Shown piece by piece: positions 1-8,368 of a DNA stretch of 64,000 nt. Source of the DNA: an uncultured Croceitalea sp. (GTDB taxonomy: Bacteria > Bacteroidota > Bacteroidia > Flavobacteriales > Flavobacteriaceae); assembly GCA_947494805.1 (NCBI GenBank), contig CANLWK010000001.1, positions 1-64,000 of the forward strand. Reading direction: 5' to 3'. The notes under the pieces are model-generated. The model made no database searches. It worked only from the letters and a program-made list of their open reading frames with translations, and was not told the origin of the DNA. Both the position numbers and the translations under genes were made by a program. Each line of letters opens with the position of its first letter. The stretch's first letter is position 1.

Positions 1-100
1 AGCTTAGCGAAGTCAAATACAAAGGTAGCTGAAGCGTTGAACAATTAGACTGAGCTTAGCGAAGTCAAATACAAAGGAGCTGGAGCACTGAACAACTAAT
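1..100. repeat. Two tandem direct copies of a 52-bp unit
   Basis: A block beginning AGCTTAGCGAAGTCAAATAC occurs at 1-48 and again at 53-100, giving a period of 52 bp. The first 25 or so bases are identical and the tails (TTGAACAATTAG and CTGAACAACTAAT) are slightly diverged. The array starts at the window edge, so further copies may lie upstream. Nothing in it looks coding. Its wording (TTAGCGAAGTCA) resembles the dispersed intergenic repeats common in Flavobacteriaceae. Confidence 0.7.
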
Positions 101-110
101 AGTCTCTATC

Positions 111-140
111 GTTGTCATCCTAAACGTAGTTGAAGGATAC
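111..140. repeat. Dispersed intergenic repeat fragment
   Basis: The stretch GTTGTCATCCTAAACGTAGT followed by TGAAGGATAC belongs to the same loose family as the copies near 14561, 14655 and 43808 (pattern TGTCATnCTnAACG followed by a GAAGnAT core). This is a visual match only. Confidence 0.45.
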
Positions 141-170
141 ACAATCAGAATAAAAAATTCAGATAATTTA

Positions 171-200
171 ACCCCGCAATTCTGCGGGGTTTCTTTTTTT
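171..200 (+). terminator. Rho-independent terminator of the gene upstream of the window
   Basis: CCCCGC (172-177) pairs with GCGGGG (184-189) around a short loop, followed by TTTCTTTTTTT. It ends exactly at base 200, directly before the first ATG of the MFS reading frame. Confidence 0.8.
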
Positions 201-218
201 ATGCGATTTTTGCCTCGC

Positions 219-1442
219 ATGAAATCAAAGAAAACTGCACTGCTCTTTATCTTCATAACCATATTGGTCGATGTCATTGGCATCGGTATCATTCTACCTA
301 TCATTCCTGAATTTATTATGCAATTGACAGGGGAAGGAAATCATATGGCCGTTATTTACGGAATGTGGCTTACGACCGCTTTTGCGGGAATGCAATTTCT
401 GTTTTCTCCGGTATTGGGCGAAATATCCGATAAGTACGGGCGCAAGCCAATTTTATTGCTGTCTTTGTTAGGCTTGAGCATCGACTATTTGATCCACGCT
501 TGGGCACCAACCATTATGTGGTTGTTTGTCGGGCGTTTTTTGGCAGGAATCACTGGGGCCAGCTTCACCGTTGCCTCAGCCTACATAGCAGATATTAGTA
601 CAAAGGAAGAGAAAGCGAAAAATTTTGGCTTAATAGGCGCCGCATTCGGCTTAGGGTTTATCATTGGACCGGGAATTGGCGGCTTCTTTGGTGATATTGA
701 TATTCGACTGCCCTTCTATATTGCTGCCGGACTTACCTTCGCTAACTTTCTATTCGGATGGTTTGTCGTGCCGGAATCCTTATCCAAAGAAAACAGAAGA
801 CCCATAAGCATCATGAAAATGATACCTGGAGTCTCATTGGTGGCACTTAAAAATTACAAGGGGGTACTGCTACTTATTTTCGCATTTTTCATGGCCAATT
901 TGGCTGGACAGGCATTACCATCGGTTTGGTCATATTACTGTATTGAGCGATTTGATTGGAGTCCTAAACAAATTGGAATTTCCTTGATGGTCGTAGGGCT
1001 TTTGGTGGCTTTTGTACAAGGGTTTTTGGTAGGTCGTGTGGTAGACCGTTTTGGCAAACGTAAAGTGGTCACTTTTGGGTTTCTATTGTGGACATTGGGA
1101 ATGTTCTTGTTTTCACAAGCAACAGAACCATGGATGCTCTATGCCTTTCTGATTCCCTATGCCCTTGGAGGTGTGGCAGGACCTACTGTTCAGGGGATTA
1201 TCTCAAACCAGGTTTCTGAAAAGGAGCAGGGGATTTTACAGGGCTCTATTACAGGCTTGGTAAGTATCACGGCCATTCTGGGGCAGTTGATATTTTCACC
1301 CGTATTTTATTACTTCATTAGACCTGAGGGATCCATTTATTTTCCTGGGGCGTCTTATGCCCTAGCGGCCGTGTTTCTGGCTATTGCCTTTGTATTTGCT
1401 ACTGTAGCGATGAAAAGGATGGAAATAGGTGTTTCTAATTAA
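219..1442 (+). CDS. MFS transporter, TetA-like (TCR/Tet) subfamily
   Basis: A 407-residue, 12-helix major facilitator protein, probably a drug or metabolite/proton antiporter of the inner membrane. The first helix carries the D-x-x-G-x-G-I-I-x-P pattern typical of TetA relatives. The loop between helices 2 and 3 has motif A (GEISDKYGRKP, about residue 67), with a weaker copy in the second half (GRVVDRFGKRK). An ATG at 201 is also in frame, but it abuts the terminator T-tract. The ATG at 219 gives the usual start MKSKKTALLFIF and is preferred. Substrate cannot be told from sequence; TetA-like proteins in Bacteroidota are mostly of unknown specificity. The gene stands alone, with 85 bp before the next one. 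Confidence 0.85.
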   Translation: MKSKKTALLFIFITILVDVIGIGIILPIIPEFIMQLTGEGNHMAVIYGMWLTTAFAGMQFLFSPVLGEISDKYGRKPILLLSLLGLSIDYLIHAWAPTIMWLFVGRFLAGITGASFTVASAYIADISTKEEKAKNFGLIGAAFGLGFIIGPGIGGFFGDIDIRLPFYIAAGLTFANFLFGWFVVPESLSKENRRPISIMKMIPGVSLVALKNYKGVLLLIFAFFMANLAGQALPSVWSYYCIERFDWSPKQIGISLMVVGLLVAFVQGFLVGRVVDRFGKRKVVTFGFLLWTLGMFLFSQATEPWMLYAFLIPYALGGVAGPTVQGIISNQVSEKEQGILQGSITGLVSITAILGQLIFSPVFYYFIRPEGSIYFPGASYALAAVFLAIAFVFATVAMKRMEIGVSN

Positions 1443-1527
1443 ATTCTAAAAAATCGTCCGAGAAAATTTTTCATGTAACATTTTTCAATAATTGAATCAA
1501 AAGGGAAATTCAATTTAAAAAAAGCTC

Positions 1528-2370
1528 ATGAAATTTTTGAAAGAAGCACTACCGTTTGTAATTGTATTATTAGCATTCGCAGTATCTGCACAGCAAAAAG
1601 CGTTTAAGGTCGAAGTTATTGGGGAAGGCAAACCGATATTATTTTTTCCAGGGTTTACCTGTACAGGGGATGTCTATAAAGACATCATTAAAGACTTTTC
1701 TGAAACAAATGAGTGTCATATCTTCACTTTTGCCGGCTTTGGTGATGTGGCTCCCATTGAAAGACCATGGTTCCCTAAAGTAAAAGAAGGGGTCAAAACC
1801 TACATTACTGAAAATAGTCTGCAAGACAGCTTTGTACTGGGGCATAGCTTGGGGGGTACTTTGGCCCTGTGGTTGGCCTCAGAGGAAAATAGTTGGTTTG
1901 AAAAGCTAATCGTTGTTGATGGCTTGCCGGCAGCAGGCGCATTGATGGTGCCAAACTATAAAAGTGAGAACATGGTATATGATAACCCGTTCAACCAACG
2001 ACTTTTAGACATGGACAGCATCAGCTTTAAACAGATGGCCACTCAAATGGCAGGCGGTATGTCATTGAACAAAGAAAGACAAGTACAAATTTCTGATTGG
2101 ATAGTTCAGGCCGATAGAGAGACCTATGTATATGGTTATACAGACCTATTAAAGCTAGATTTAAGAGAAGATATTTCAAAGATCACCACTTCGGTGTTCA
2201 TACTTGCAGCTACCAACCCCTATGGGTCAGAAATGGCCAGAGCCACTTATACAGAACAGTATATGAATCTAGAGAATTATAGTATAGACTTTGCAGAAGG
2301 GTCTGCACATTTTATCATGTACGATAAACCTGAATGGTTTATGGAAAAAGTGATGTCATTTGTTAGGTAG
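1528..2370 (+). CDS. Exported alpha/beta hydrolase
   Basis: A 280-residue protein with an N-terminal signal peptide (hydrophobic 8-20, cut near AQQ) and an alpha/beta-hydrolase core. The nucleophile elbow is G-H-S-L-G-G with Ser at 107. The oxyanion region is FFPGF near 40, and a candidate catalytic His is in GSAHF near 261. It should act in the periplasm or be a lipase/esterase-like enzyme; the substrate is unknown. The ECF sigma gene starts only 3 nt after its stop, so hydrolase, sigma and anti-sigma very likely share one mRNA. This suggests the hydrolase belongs to an envelope response, which is inference from context. Confidence 0.8.
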   Translation: MKFLKEALPFVIVLLAFAVSAQQKAFKVEVIGEGKPILFFPGFTCTGDVYKDIIKDFSETNECHIFTFAGFGDVAPIERPWFPKVKEGVKTYITENSLQDSFVLGHSLGGTLALWLASEENSWFEKLIVVDGLPAAGALMVPNYKSENMVYDNPFNQRLLDMDSISFKQMATQMAGGMSLNKERQVQISDWIVQADRETYVYGYTDLLKLDLREDISKITTSVFILAATNPYGSEMARATYTEQYMNLENYSIDFAEGSAHFIMYDKPEWFMEKVMSFVR

Positions 2371-2373
2371 CCA

Positions 2374-2868
2374 ATGAACCCAAAAGAAAAGCAGTTCAAA
2401 AAAGCATACGAGGCTAACTTTACTAAAGTGATGCGGCTGTGTATGGGATACGTCGAAGGCGAGAACGCGATGGCCAGAGATTTGACCCAAGAGGTATTCG
2501 TCAAGGTCTGGGAAAGTATGCACAAGTTCAGGGGCGAGAGCAGCTTTGATACTTGGATTTATAGAATTGCGATTAACACTTGTTTATTGAATTTAAGAAA
2601 GAACAAACCTTTTGTCAAAAACTATAAGGTAGAAGAGGTGACCGCTCTCGAGATTCCAGAGCCAGAAACGGATAAAGCACAAATGCTCAAACAGATGTAT
2701 GCTTGTATCAATAAACTATCAGAAACCAATAGGGCCATTATACTACTTGAACTAGAGGGGATGCCCCAGAAGAGCATCGCCGAAGTCATGGGAATAAGGC
2801 ATGAAGCGGTAAGAACAAGAATACATAGAATTAAGAACGAACTCACTAAATGTATACAAGATGGTTGA
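2374..2868 (+). CDS. RNA polymerase ECF-type sigma factor
   Basis: A 164-residue sigma-70 family protein of the extracytoplasmic-function type. Region 2 is clear (DLTQEVFVKVWESM, then SSFDTWIYRIAINT). Region 4 has the helix-turn-helix KSIAEVMGIRHEAVRTRIHR near the C terminus. Length is normal for an ECF sigma. It overlaps the downstream membrane protein gene by 8 nt (2861-2868), which implies translational coupling as expected for a sigma/anti-sigma pair. There is no recognisable zinc anti-sigma motif in the neighbour, so the partner assignment rests on position. Confidence 0.9.
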   Translation: MNPKEKQFKKAYEANFTKVMRLCMGYVEGENAMARDLTQEVFVKVWESMHKFRGESSFDTWIYRIAINTCLLNLRKNKPFVKNYKVEEVTALEIPEPETDKAQMLKQMYACINKLSETNRAIILLELEGMPQKSIAEVMGIRHEAVRTRIHRIKNELTKCIQDG

Positions 2869-3421
2869 TTTTAATGCCTTACAATCGCAATGGAAGAATC
2901 AGAAGAATCTAGAACCTGGGGATGATGATTATGAATTGGTGACCAAAAGACTAAAACAGCTTCGACAAGACCAATGGATTACAAAACTTGTGTTGTTTGG
3001 TACATTAGTGGTATTAGCTTTCTTTTTCATTTATGTTTCCGCATTTAAAAATAGTACCATGACCATTGGTCTTTCACTGATGATGGGTAGTTTGGCATTG
3101 CGTATTTTAATAGAGTTTTACAGTACTAAAAAGTTGAAGTCTATTGGCACTTTCGTAAGTGTCCATGTGTTTAAGGCCAAACTAGTCAATTATTATAAAG
3201 CGAGAACAAAAACGCATTACGTTGTATCGCCACTGATCGTAATGGCTTATATAGCCGGATTTATGATGATGCTCCCATTGTTCAAAATGAACTTGTCACC
3301 CGGTTTTTACCTGTATATAGTGATCTCCGCGATCGTAGTGCTATTGGTCTTGGGGGCCTTTATTTTGAAAAAAGTCAGACAAGAACTCCGTGATTTAAAG
3401 ACATTGCAGCAATTGGAATAA
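2861..3421 (+). CDS. Four-helix membrane protein, probable anti-sigma factor
   Basis: A 186-residue protein not matched to a named family. A soluble N-terminal segment of about 40 residues (charged, with Q-rich DFNALQSQWKNQKN) is followed by four hydrophobic helices near 42-62, 68-86, 122-142 and 147-168, ending in a basic tail. The ATG lies inside the sigma gene (8-nt overlap). An N-terminal cytoplasmic segment followed by membrane helices, encoded right behind an ECF sigma, is the classic anti-sigma layout, although the usual single helix is replaced by four. Function is inferred from context. Confidence 0.7.
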   Translation: MVDFNALQSQWKNQKNLEPGDDDYELVTKRLKQLRQDQWITKLVLFGTLVVLAFFFIYVSAFKNSTMTIGLSLMMGSLALRILIEFYSTKKLKSIGTFVSVHVFKAKLVNYYKARTKTHYVVSPLIVMAYIAGFMMMLPLFKMNLSPGFYLYIVISAIVVLLVLGAFILKKVRQELRDLKTLQQLE

Positions 3422-3453
3422 TTGGGTCCTTTGAATTCTTGGCACTACTTTTG
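3422..3453 (+). promoter_or_regulatory. Bacteroidota-type promoter for the 3489 lipoprotein gene
   Basis: TTG at 3422-3424, a 21-bp spacer, then TACTTTTG at 3446-3453 match the known Bacteroidota consensus TTG / TANNTTTG. Transcription would start near 3460, leaving a leader of about 29 nt before the ATG at 3489. Confidence 0.6.
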
Positions 3454-3488
3454 GTTTTATATCTTTATAACACATAAAACTGAAACTT

Positions 3489-3974
3489 ATGAAAGTCTTT
3501 ACATATACAATGTTAGCCATGGTTTTTTCTTTATCAGGATGTTCTTCACAAAAGAAATTAACTGAAAGCGCGCCGATGGATTTGGGTGATGCAACTTGCC
3601 AAGCTTGGTCCGGTGGGCGTGCTGAGAGCGGCTCGGGCATACTTTTAGAAATACCTGTTTTGGCCGAAACCTCTAATACTATCGAACTTCAAAAAGCATT
3701 TTTCAGGGGAATGACTGCTGATATTACTTTAAAAACTAATGAAGGGAAAACCATGGCTTCTGCCAGTTTTAAGAAACAAATGCTTGAACGACCTGATATT
3801 GTGATGCATGCTGACCCAAAAGAAGAGGTGGGCAATAAACCACCTAAGGTGAAAGAAGTGTTTCCGTTTGAGTTGGGTTCAGACGAATGTGTCATCAGCT
3901 ATCTCGATGGTGATACCGTAAAGTATTTTAAAGTGACCGGTATCAAAGAAAAGAAGGCACGTATTTACCAGTAG
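3489..3974 (+). CDS. Small lipoprotein of unknown function
   Basis: A 161-residue protein with a lipoprotein signal peptide: KVFTYTMLAMVFSLSGCSS, lipobox LSGC with Cys near 18. The mature part has two further Cys residues (in DATCQAW and DECVISY) that could form a disulfide, and no recognised domain. The C-terminal half looks like a compact beta-rich domain. It has its own promoter and is followed by a terminator at 4020-4050, so it forms a single-gene unit. I do not recognise the family; many Flavobacteriaceae carry similar small lipoproteins. Confidence 0.7.
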   Translation: MKVFTYTMLAMVFSLSGCSSQKKLTESAPMDLGDATCQAWSGGRAESGSGILLEIPVLAETSNTIELQKAFFRGMTADITLKTNEGKTMASASFKKQMLERPDIVMHADPKEEVGNKPPKVKEVFPFELGSDECVISYLDGDTVKYFKVTGIKEKKARIYQ

Positions 3975-4019
3975 TATTTTTGTGTGCATAGCGATATTGA
4001 CTACTTTTAGTAAAAATAT

Positions 4020-4050
4020 AACCCCGAAGCATACCTTCGGGGTTTCTTTT
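4020..4050 (+). terminator. Rho-independent terminator after the 3489 lipoprotein gene
   Basis: CCCCGAAG (4022-4029) pairs with CTTCGGGG (4035-4042) around a five-base loop, followed by TTTCTTTT. Confidence 0.85.
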
Positions 4051-4067
4051 AAACGTAAGTTTTACTA

Positions 4068-5534
4068 TTGAATCCACTTAAAAAGCTTTTTAAGCAGACA
4101 GCTATCTACGGCTTGGCAACAGTATTGCCAAGAATGATGTCTTTTCTATTGCTTCCCCTTTATACTGGTGTTTTGGCAACCACAGGGTACGGAGAGGTGT
4201 CTATAATATTTGCTTGGTTTGCGATATTCAATGTACTATTGGCATACGGAATGGAAACCGCCTTTTTTCGTTTCTATAACGGGGAAGAAGACAAGCAAAC
4301 AGTGGTGTCCACGACACTTTTGTCCATTCTGTTTTCAACCCTTCTTTTTGTTGTTATTGCTTTTCTGTCGCTACAGAAGATCGCATCTTTAATTGACATT
4401 CCGGTTGAATACATACGATATGCCATTCTGATACTGGCATTGGATGCATTTGTAATCATTCCGTTTGCTTGGTTACGGGCCAATGAAAAACCCATGCGAT
4501 ATGCAGTGGTTAAAATTTTGAACGTTGCCATAAACCTTGGTTTGAACATCTTCTTTTTGCTTACGCTACCCGGTATTGTGAAAGATAACCCAGATAGTGT
4601 GTTTCGTCATATCTATCGTGCGGATTTTGAAATTTCCTATATTTTCATATCCAACCTTATTGCAAGTGGCATCACTTTTTTGATGATGCTCCGTTTATAT
4701 GTTAGGATTCAGTACACCTTTGATTTTGGACTATGGAAGCGAATCATGCACTATGGCTGGCCGGTACTATTGGCCGGTATGGCATTTACAGTAAACGAGG
4801 TGTCAAATCGTATATTGCTAGATGAATTGTTGCCCGAAGAAATCGCCAGAGGAGAAGTTGGCAAGTATGCGGCCTGCTTAAAACTGGCACTTTTCATGGC
4901 ATTGTTTGCCACTGCGTTTCGTATGGGCATTGAACCCTTTTTCTTTAGTCATGCCAAAAGTGAAAATCCGCAAAAGACCTATGCACAGATTACCAACTAT
5001 TTTGTGATATTGGGCAGTTTGATTTTATTGACGGTAGTTGTTTTTGCTGATGTGCTAAAAGTGTTGTTTGTGCGCGATGAATCGTATTGGGGCGCTATGG
5101 ATATCGTGCCCATCGTTATTTTGGCCAGCTTTTGTTTAGGTATTTACCATAACCTATCTGTATGGTACAAGATTACGGATAGAACCAAGTATGGGGCCTA
5201 TATCTCTTCTATTGGTGCGGCATTGACCTTGATTATCAATTTCATATTTATTCCCACTATAGGCTATATGGCTGCTGCTATAGGCACTCTGGTTGCCTAC
5301 GGTTCAATGATGTGTTTGTCCTATTACTTTGGAAAGAAACACTATCCCATTCCATACAATATGCGAAAAATCTATTTCTATGGTGGATTGTCCGTTCTGT
5401 TTTCGGCATTATCATTTTATGTTTTTGATCGAAACTTAATCGTAGGAAGCTTATTGCTTTTGGTATTTTTGGCATTGATTTATAAACTCGAGGGCGATAC
5501 CCTCAAAACGATATTCATTAAACGTGGAGATTAA
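4068..5534 (+). CDS. Polysaccharide/oligosaccharide flippase (Wzx/MurJ-like, MOP superfamily)
   Basis: A 488-residue polytopic membrane protein with 12 or more hydrophobic helices. It has the amphipathic start [21 protein letters not shown] typical of polysaccharide exporters of the MOP superfamily, which flip lipid-linked sugars across the inner membrane. The start codon is TTG at 4068; no nearer ATG retains the conserved N terminus. Its 3' end overlaps the dUTPase gene by 11 nt. A flippase, dut, nucleotidyltransferase, TPR, DUF4292 and EnvC-like series fits a conserved envelope-biogenesis cluster in Flavobacteriia. The flipped lipid is unknown. Confidence 0.85.
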   Translation: MNPLKKLFKQTAIYGLATVLPRMMSFLLLPLYTGVLATTGYGEVSIIFAWFAIFNVLLAYGMETAFFRFYNGEEDKQTVVSTTLLSILFSTLLFVVIAFLSLQKIASLIDIPVEYIRYAILILALDAFVIIPFAWLRANEKPMRYAVVKILNVAINLGLNIFFLLTLPGIVKDNPDSVFRHIYRADFEISYIFISNLIASGITFLMMLRLYVRIQYTFDFGLWKRIMHYGWPVLLAGMAFTVNEVSNRILLDELLPEEIARGEVGKYAACLKLALFMALFATAFRMGIEPFFFSHAKSENPQKTYAQITNYFVILGSLILLTVVVFADVLKVLFVRDESYWGAMDIVPIVILASFCLGIYHNLSVWYKITDRTKYGAYISSIGAALTLIINFIFIPTIGYMAAAIGTLVAYGSMMCLSYYFGKKHYPIPYNMRKIYFYGGLSVLFSALSFYVFDRNLIVGSLLLLVFLALIYKLEGDTLKTIFIKRGD

Positions 5535-5958
5535 AGTAATAAACAAGTCGGCACATACATTACCGCAGTATGAAACCATAGCCTCAGCAGGCATGGACTT
5601 AAGAGCCAATATATCAGAACCAATTACGTTAAAACCTTTGGAAAGGGCAATTGTCAAAACCGGACTTTTCATAGAACTGCCCATAGGTTTTGAAGCCCAG
5701 GTTCGACCCCGTAGCGGATTGGCAGCAAAAAAAGGAATTACCGTACTTAATGCACCGGGCACCGTAGACGCCGACTATAGGGGGGAAATAGGGGTGATTT
5801 TGGCAAACCTTTCCAATGAAGATTTTGTTGTTGAAAATGGTGAGCGCGTCGCGCAATTGGTCATTGCCAAACACGAGCGTGCTGAATGGCTTGAAGTGGA
5901 TGAATTATCGGATTCGGATCGTGGAACGGGAGGTTTCGGGAGTACGGGAACAAAATAA
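5524..5958 (+). CDS. dut: Deoxyuridine 5'-triphosphate nucleotidohydrolase (dUTPase)
   Basis: A 144-residue trimeric dUTPase that converts dUTP to dUMP and pyrophosphate, keeping uracil out of DNA and feeding dTMP synthesis. All five family motifs are present in order: AGMDLRA, RPRSGLA, the uracil pocket [21 protein letters not shown], and the C-terminal Gly-rich arm [10 protein letters not shown]. The start is GTG at 5524, inside the flippase gene, implying coupled translation. Length is normal. A REP-like palindrome begins directly after its stop codon. Confidence 0.97.
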   Translation: MEIKVINKSAHTLPQYETIASAGMDLRANISEPITLKPLERAIVKTGLFIELPIGFEAQVRPRSGLAAKKGITVLNAPGTVDADYRGEIGVILANLSNEDFVVENGERVAQLVIAKHERAEWLEVDELSDSDRGTGGFGSTGTK

Positions 5959-5983
5959 GATCCCTGCGAAGGCAGGAATCTCG
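5959..5983. repeat. REP-like palindrome left of the first GIY-YIG gene
   Basis: GATCCCTGCGAAGGCAGGAA followed by TCTCG contains the stem CCTGC / GCAGG around a GAAG loop. The same core occurs at 26706-26728 and, inverted, at 26761-26782. It starts one base after the dut stop. Confidence 0.7.
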
Positions 5984-5990
5984 TTAAAAA

Positions 5991-6308
5991 ATGAAGCAAC
6001 ATTGGTATGTCTACATAATGACAAACAGACCCGACGGCGTTATTTATATTGGTATTACCGATAATTTAGATGAAAGAGTAAAAGAATATAAATTAAAATT
6101 ATATCTAAAGTCATTTACAGCCCGGTACAATTGTAATAAGCGGGTCTATTTTGAGATTTTGGATGATGGTCAAACAGCTTTGGATAGGGAAAGACAATTC
6201 AAAAAATGGAAACGACAATGGAAAGTTGATTTGATAGAACAGATGAATCCCAGCTGGTCAGATTTGAGTATGAACTGGAAATTGAATTACAATAGATTAA
6301 GAAAATAA
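5991..6308 (+). CDS. GIY-YIG nuclease family protein
   Basis: A 105-residue single-domain GIY-YIG protein of the UvrC-N-terminal-like small family. The first strand reads WYVYIMTN and the second YIGIT (the GIY and YIG equivalents). The catalytic Arg is in L-D-E-R-V (R29) and the metal-binding Glu lies in the D-R-E-R-Q-F helix. It probably binds or cuts DNA, but the role of this stand-alone family is unknown. It sits between two REP-like palindromes (5959 and 6326) and interrupts an otherwise tightly packed cluster. A second copy lies at 14217 with low identity. It may have moved together with the repeats, which is inference. Confidence 0.85.
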   Translation: MKQHWYVYIMTNRPDGVIYIGITDNLDERVKEYKLKLYLKSFTARYNCNKRVYFEILDDGQTALDRERQFKKWKRQWKVDLIEQMNPSWSDLSMNWKLNYNRLRK

Positions 6309-6325
6309 AGTTTAACATTAATAGA

Positions 6326-6344
6326 TACCCGCTTTCGCGGGCAA
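6326..6344. repeat. Short palindrome right of the first GIY-YIG gene
   Basis: CCCGC (6328-6332) pairs with GCGGG (6337-6341) around TTTC, the core wording of widespread REP elements. No T-tract follows, so a terminator role is unlikely. Confidence 0.55.
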
Positions 6345-6348
6345 TTAC

Positions 6349-7365
6349 ATGAAGATTATAGTACCCATGGCCGGTCGCGGCTCAAGATTACGACCACATA
6401 CGCTAACCGTTCCAAAACCTTTGATTCCCGTTGCGGGCAAACCTATAGTACATCGTTTGGTAAGTGATATTGCCAAAGTGTTGGGCGAGCCTATTGAAGA
6501 AGTTGCTTTTATATTGGGTGACCCAGCGTTTTTTGGAGATGATGTTGTGGCAAGTTTAAAAGAGTTGGCCAACGAATTGGGTGCCAAAGCATCTATATAC
6601 AGGCAAGATGAACCTTTGGGTACGGGCCACGCCATAATGAGCGCAGAACCATCTTTGAGCGGGCCTGCAGTTATTGCTTACGCGGATACTTTAATTCGGG
6701 CGGAGTTTAATTTGGACAAGAATGCCGATAGTGTCATTTGGGTAAAACAAGTAGAGCGACCTGAAGCGTTCGGTGTTGTCAAGTTGAATGACAAAAGTGA
6801 AATTGTTGAATTGGTTGAGAAGCCACAAGAATTTGTTTCAGACCTCGCTGTTATTGGCATCTATTATTTTAAAGATGTGGGTGTGTTGAAAAAAGAATTG
6901 CAATACGTGTTGGACAATAATGTCATCAATGGCGGCGAGTACCAGATCAATGATGGCATAAAACGAATGATGGCCGACGGCAAAACATTTGTTACGGGCC
7001 AAGTGGACGAATGGATGGATTGTGGCAATAAAAATGTAACGGTCGAAACTAACCAACGCATGCTGGGCTTTTTGGCTAAGGATGGCGAAAAGATGATGGC
7101 TGAAAGTGCGCAACAAGAAAACGCCAATATTATTGAACCTTGTTTTATCGGTGAAAACGTCGTTTTGAAGAATTCTACGGTAGGCCCTTATGTTTCAATT
7201 GGAGAGGGAACGGTCATTGAAAACTCAACCGTTAAAAATAGTCTAATCCAAACCCATAGTACCATTAAAAACGCTAATTTGGATAACGCCATGATTGGCA
7301 ACCACGCCAAATACAATGGTAATTTTGAAACCATAAGTATAGGCGACTATTCGGTTTTGGAATAA
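6349..7365 (+). CDS. Sugar-phosphate nucleotidyltransferase
   Basis: A 338-residue NDP-sugar pyrophosphorylase. The N-terminal Rossmann-like domain has the signature VPMAGRGSRLRPHTLTVPKP (activator and phosphate binding loop, then the Lys). A later stretch, VVKLNDKSEIVELVEKPQEF, is typical of the glucose-1-phosphate thymidylyl/uridylyltransferase group. From about 265 to the end, repeated hexapeptides (IGENVVLKNSTVGPYVSIGE) form a short left-handed beta helix. It activates a sugar-1-phosphate for polysaccharide or glycan synthesis; nucleotide and sugar are uncertain. It fits the flippase upstream. Confidence 0.88.
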   Translation: MKIIVPMAGRGSRLRPHTLTVPKPLIPVAGKPIVHRLVSDIAKVLGEPIEEVAFILGDPAFFGDDVVASLKELANELGAKASIYRQDEPLGTGHAIMSAEPSLSGPAVIAYADTLIRAEFNLDKNADSVIWVKQVERPEAFGVVKLNDKSEIVELVEKPQEFVSDLAVIGIYYFKDVGVLKKELQYVLDNNVINGGEYQINDGIKRMMADGKTFVTGQVDEWMDCGNKNVTVETNQRMLGFLAKDGEKMMAESAQQENANIIEPCFIGENVVLKNSTVGPYVSIGEGTVIENSTVKNSLIQTHSTIKNANLDNAMIGNHAKYNGNFETISIGDYSVLE

Positions 7366-7379
7366 CAATAAGTACATGT

Positions 7380-7412
7380 TCCTTCTCCCTAAAGAGAAGG
7401 ATAGGGTGAGGA
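7380..7412. repeat. Hairpin repeat before the TPR gene
   Basis: CCTTCTC (7381-7387) pairs with GAGAAGG (7394-7400), then ATAGGGTGAGG. This wording is common as an intergenic repeat in many bacteria. It lies in the 51-bp gap between nucleotidyltransferase and TPR gene and has no T-tract. Confidence 0.5.
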
Positions 7413-7416
7413 AAAA

Positions 7417-8367
7417 ATGAATACGAGCAAATGTTTTATAGAAGCCGCGTTAATAACATCTTTTTTGATGTTGAAAATGACCTACGCCCAAGAAGAACCC
7501 CAGAAGACCATTGACGTTGAAGAAAGTGCAGAGGTCTTTCTTGAAGAATATACCGATGAGTTTCAAGAGACTTTCTTTGAGGCCCTAAAACAAAAGGGTA
7601 TTCAGAACTACGACAGAGCGGCCAATTTGTTGTTGGAATGTAAGCGACTACAACCTGATAACGTGGTCATTGATCACGAGTTGGCAAAAACATATATGCT
7701 CGACAAAAGAAATGTTTTCGCCCAGCAATATGCCATTGAAGCTTTGGTGGCCGAACCTGAAAATTATTGGTATTTAGACACCTTGGTCGCTATCTTAGAA
7801 AAACAGTCCAATAGTATTGAAGCAGTCAGTACGACCATTCCTTATGAAAAGAAGGAGCTACAAAAGAATCTGGCATTGATCTACTACAAAAGAAGAAAGT
7901 ATAATGCCGCATTGACCGTTCTGAAGGGGCTTTCAAAATCTGATTTTAAGAAAGAGCTTACCCTAAAAATTCAGGACTCATTGGCGAAGGTTGCAGAAAG
8001 GACTACGTCAAAGTCTACACCGGTTGTCTACAATACTACTAGAAACGATGACCCTGTAAAAACATTGGAACTAAATCTAGAACAACAATTAAAGCTGGGT
8101 CAATATCGAATGGTTGAATCTAGAGCTAAAGATGCTGTCGAGACTTATCCGTTACAGCCATATTTCTACTATGCTTATGGATATGCATTATATAAGAACA
8201 ATAAGAACGACCGGGCTATAGAAGTTTTAGAAACATCGTTGGATTATCTTTTTGAGAACCCTAAGTTGGCCAATAAGATTTACCAAGCACTGTCAGATGC
8301 CTATAAAGCCAAAAACAACGTTTTTAAGTCAAATGAGTACCTTCGTAAGATAAAACCCGGATTCTGA
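7417..8367 (+). CDS. Exported tetratricopeptide-repeat protein
   Basis: A 316-residue protein with a signal peptide (cut near YAQEE) and helical repeats of the TPR type. Readable units include QKGIQNYDRAANLLLECKRL (near 60), IYYKRRKYNAALTVLKGL (near 155) and GYALYKNNKNDRAIEVLETS (near 260). It should be a periplasmic scaffold. The stop is 1 nt before the DUF4292 lipoprotein start, and EnvC follows with an overlap, so these three likely form one operon acting on the cell envelope. The exact partner is unknown. Confidence 0.85.
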   Translation: MNTSKCFIEAALITSFLMLKMTYAQEEPQKTIDVEESAEVFLEEYTDEFQETFFEALKQKGIQNYDRAANLLLECKRLQPDNVVIDHELAKTYMLDKRNVFAQQYAIEALVAEPENYWYLDTLVAILEKQSNSIEAVSTTIPYEKKELQKNLALIYYKRRKYNAALTVLKGLSKSDFKKELTLKIQDSLAKVAERTTSKSTPVVYNTTRNDDPVKTLELNLEQQLKLGQYRMVESRAKDAVETYPLQPYFYYAYGYALYKNNKNDRAIEVLETSLDYLFENPKLANKIYQALSDAYKAKNNVFKSNEYLRKIKPGF

Positions 8368-8368
8368 T

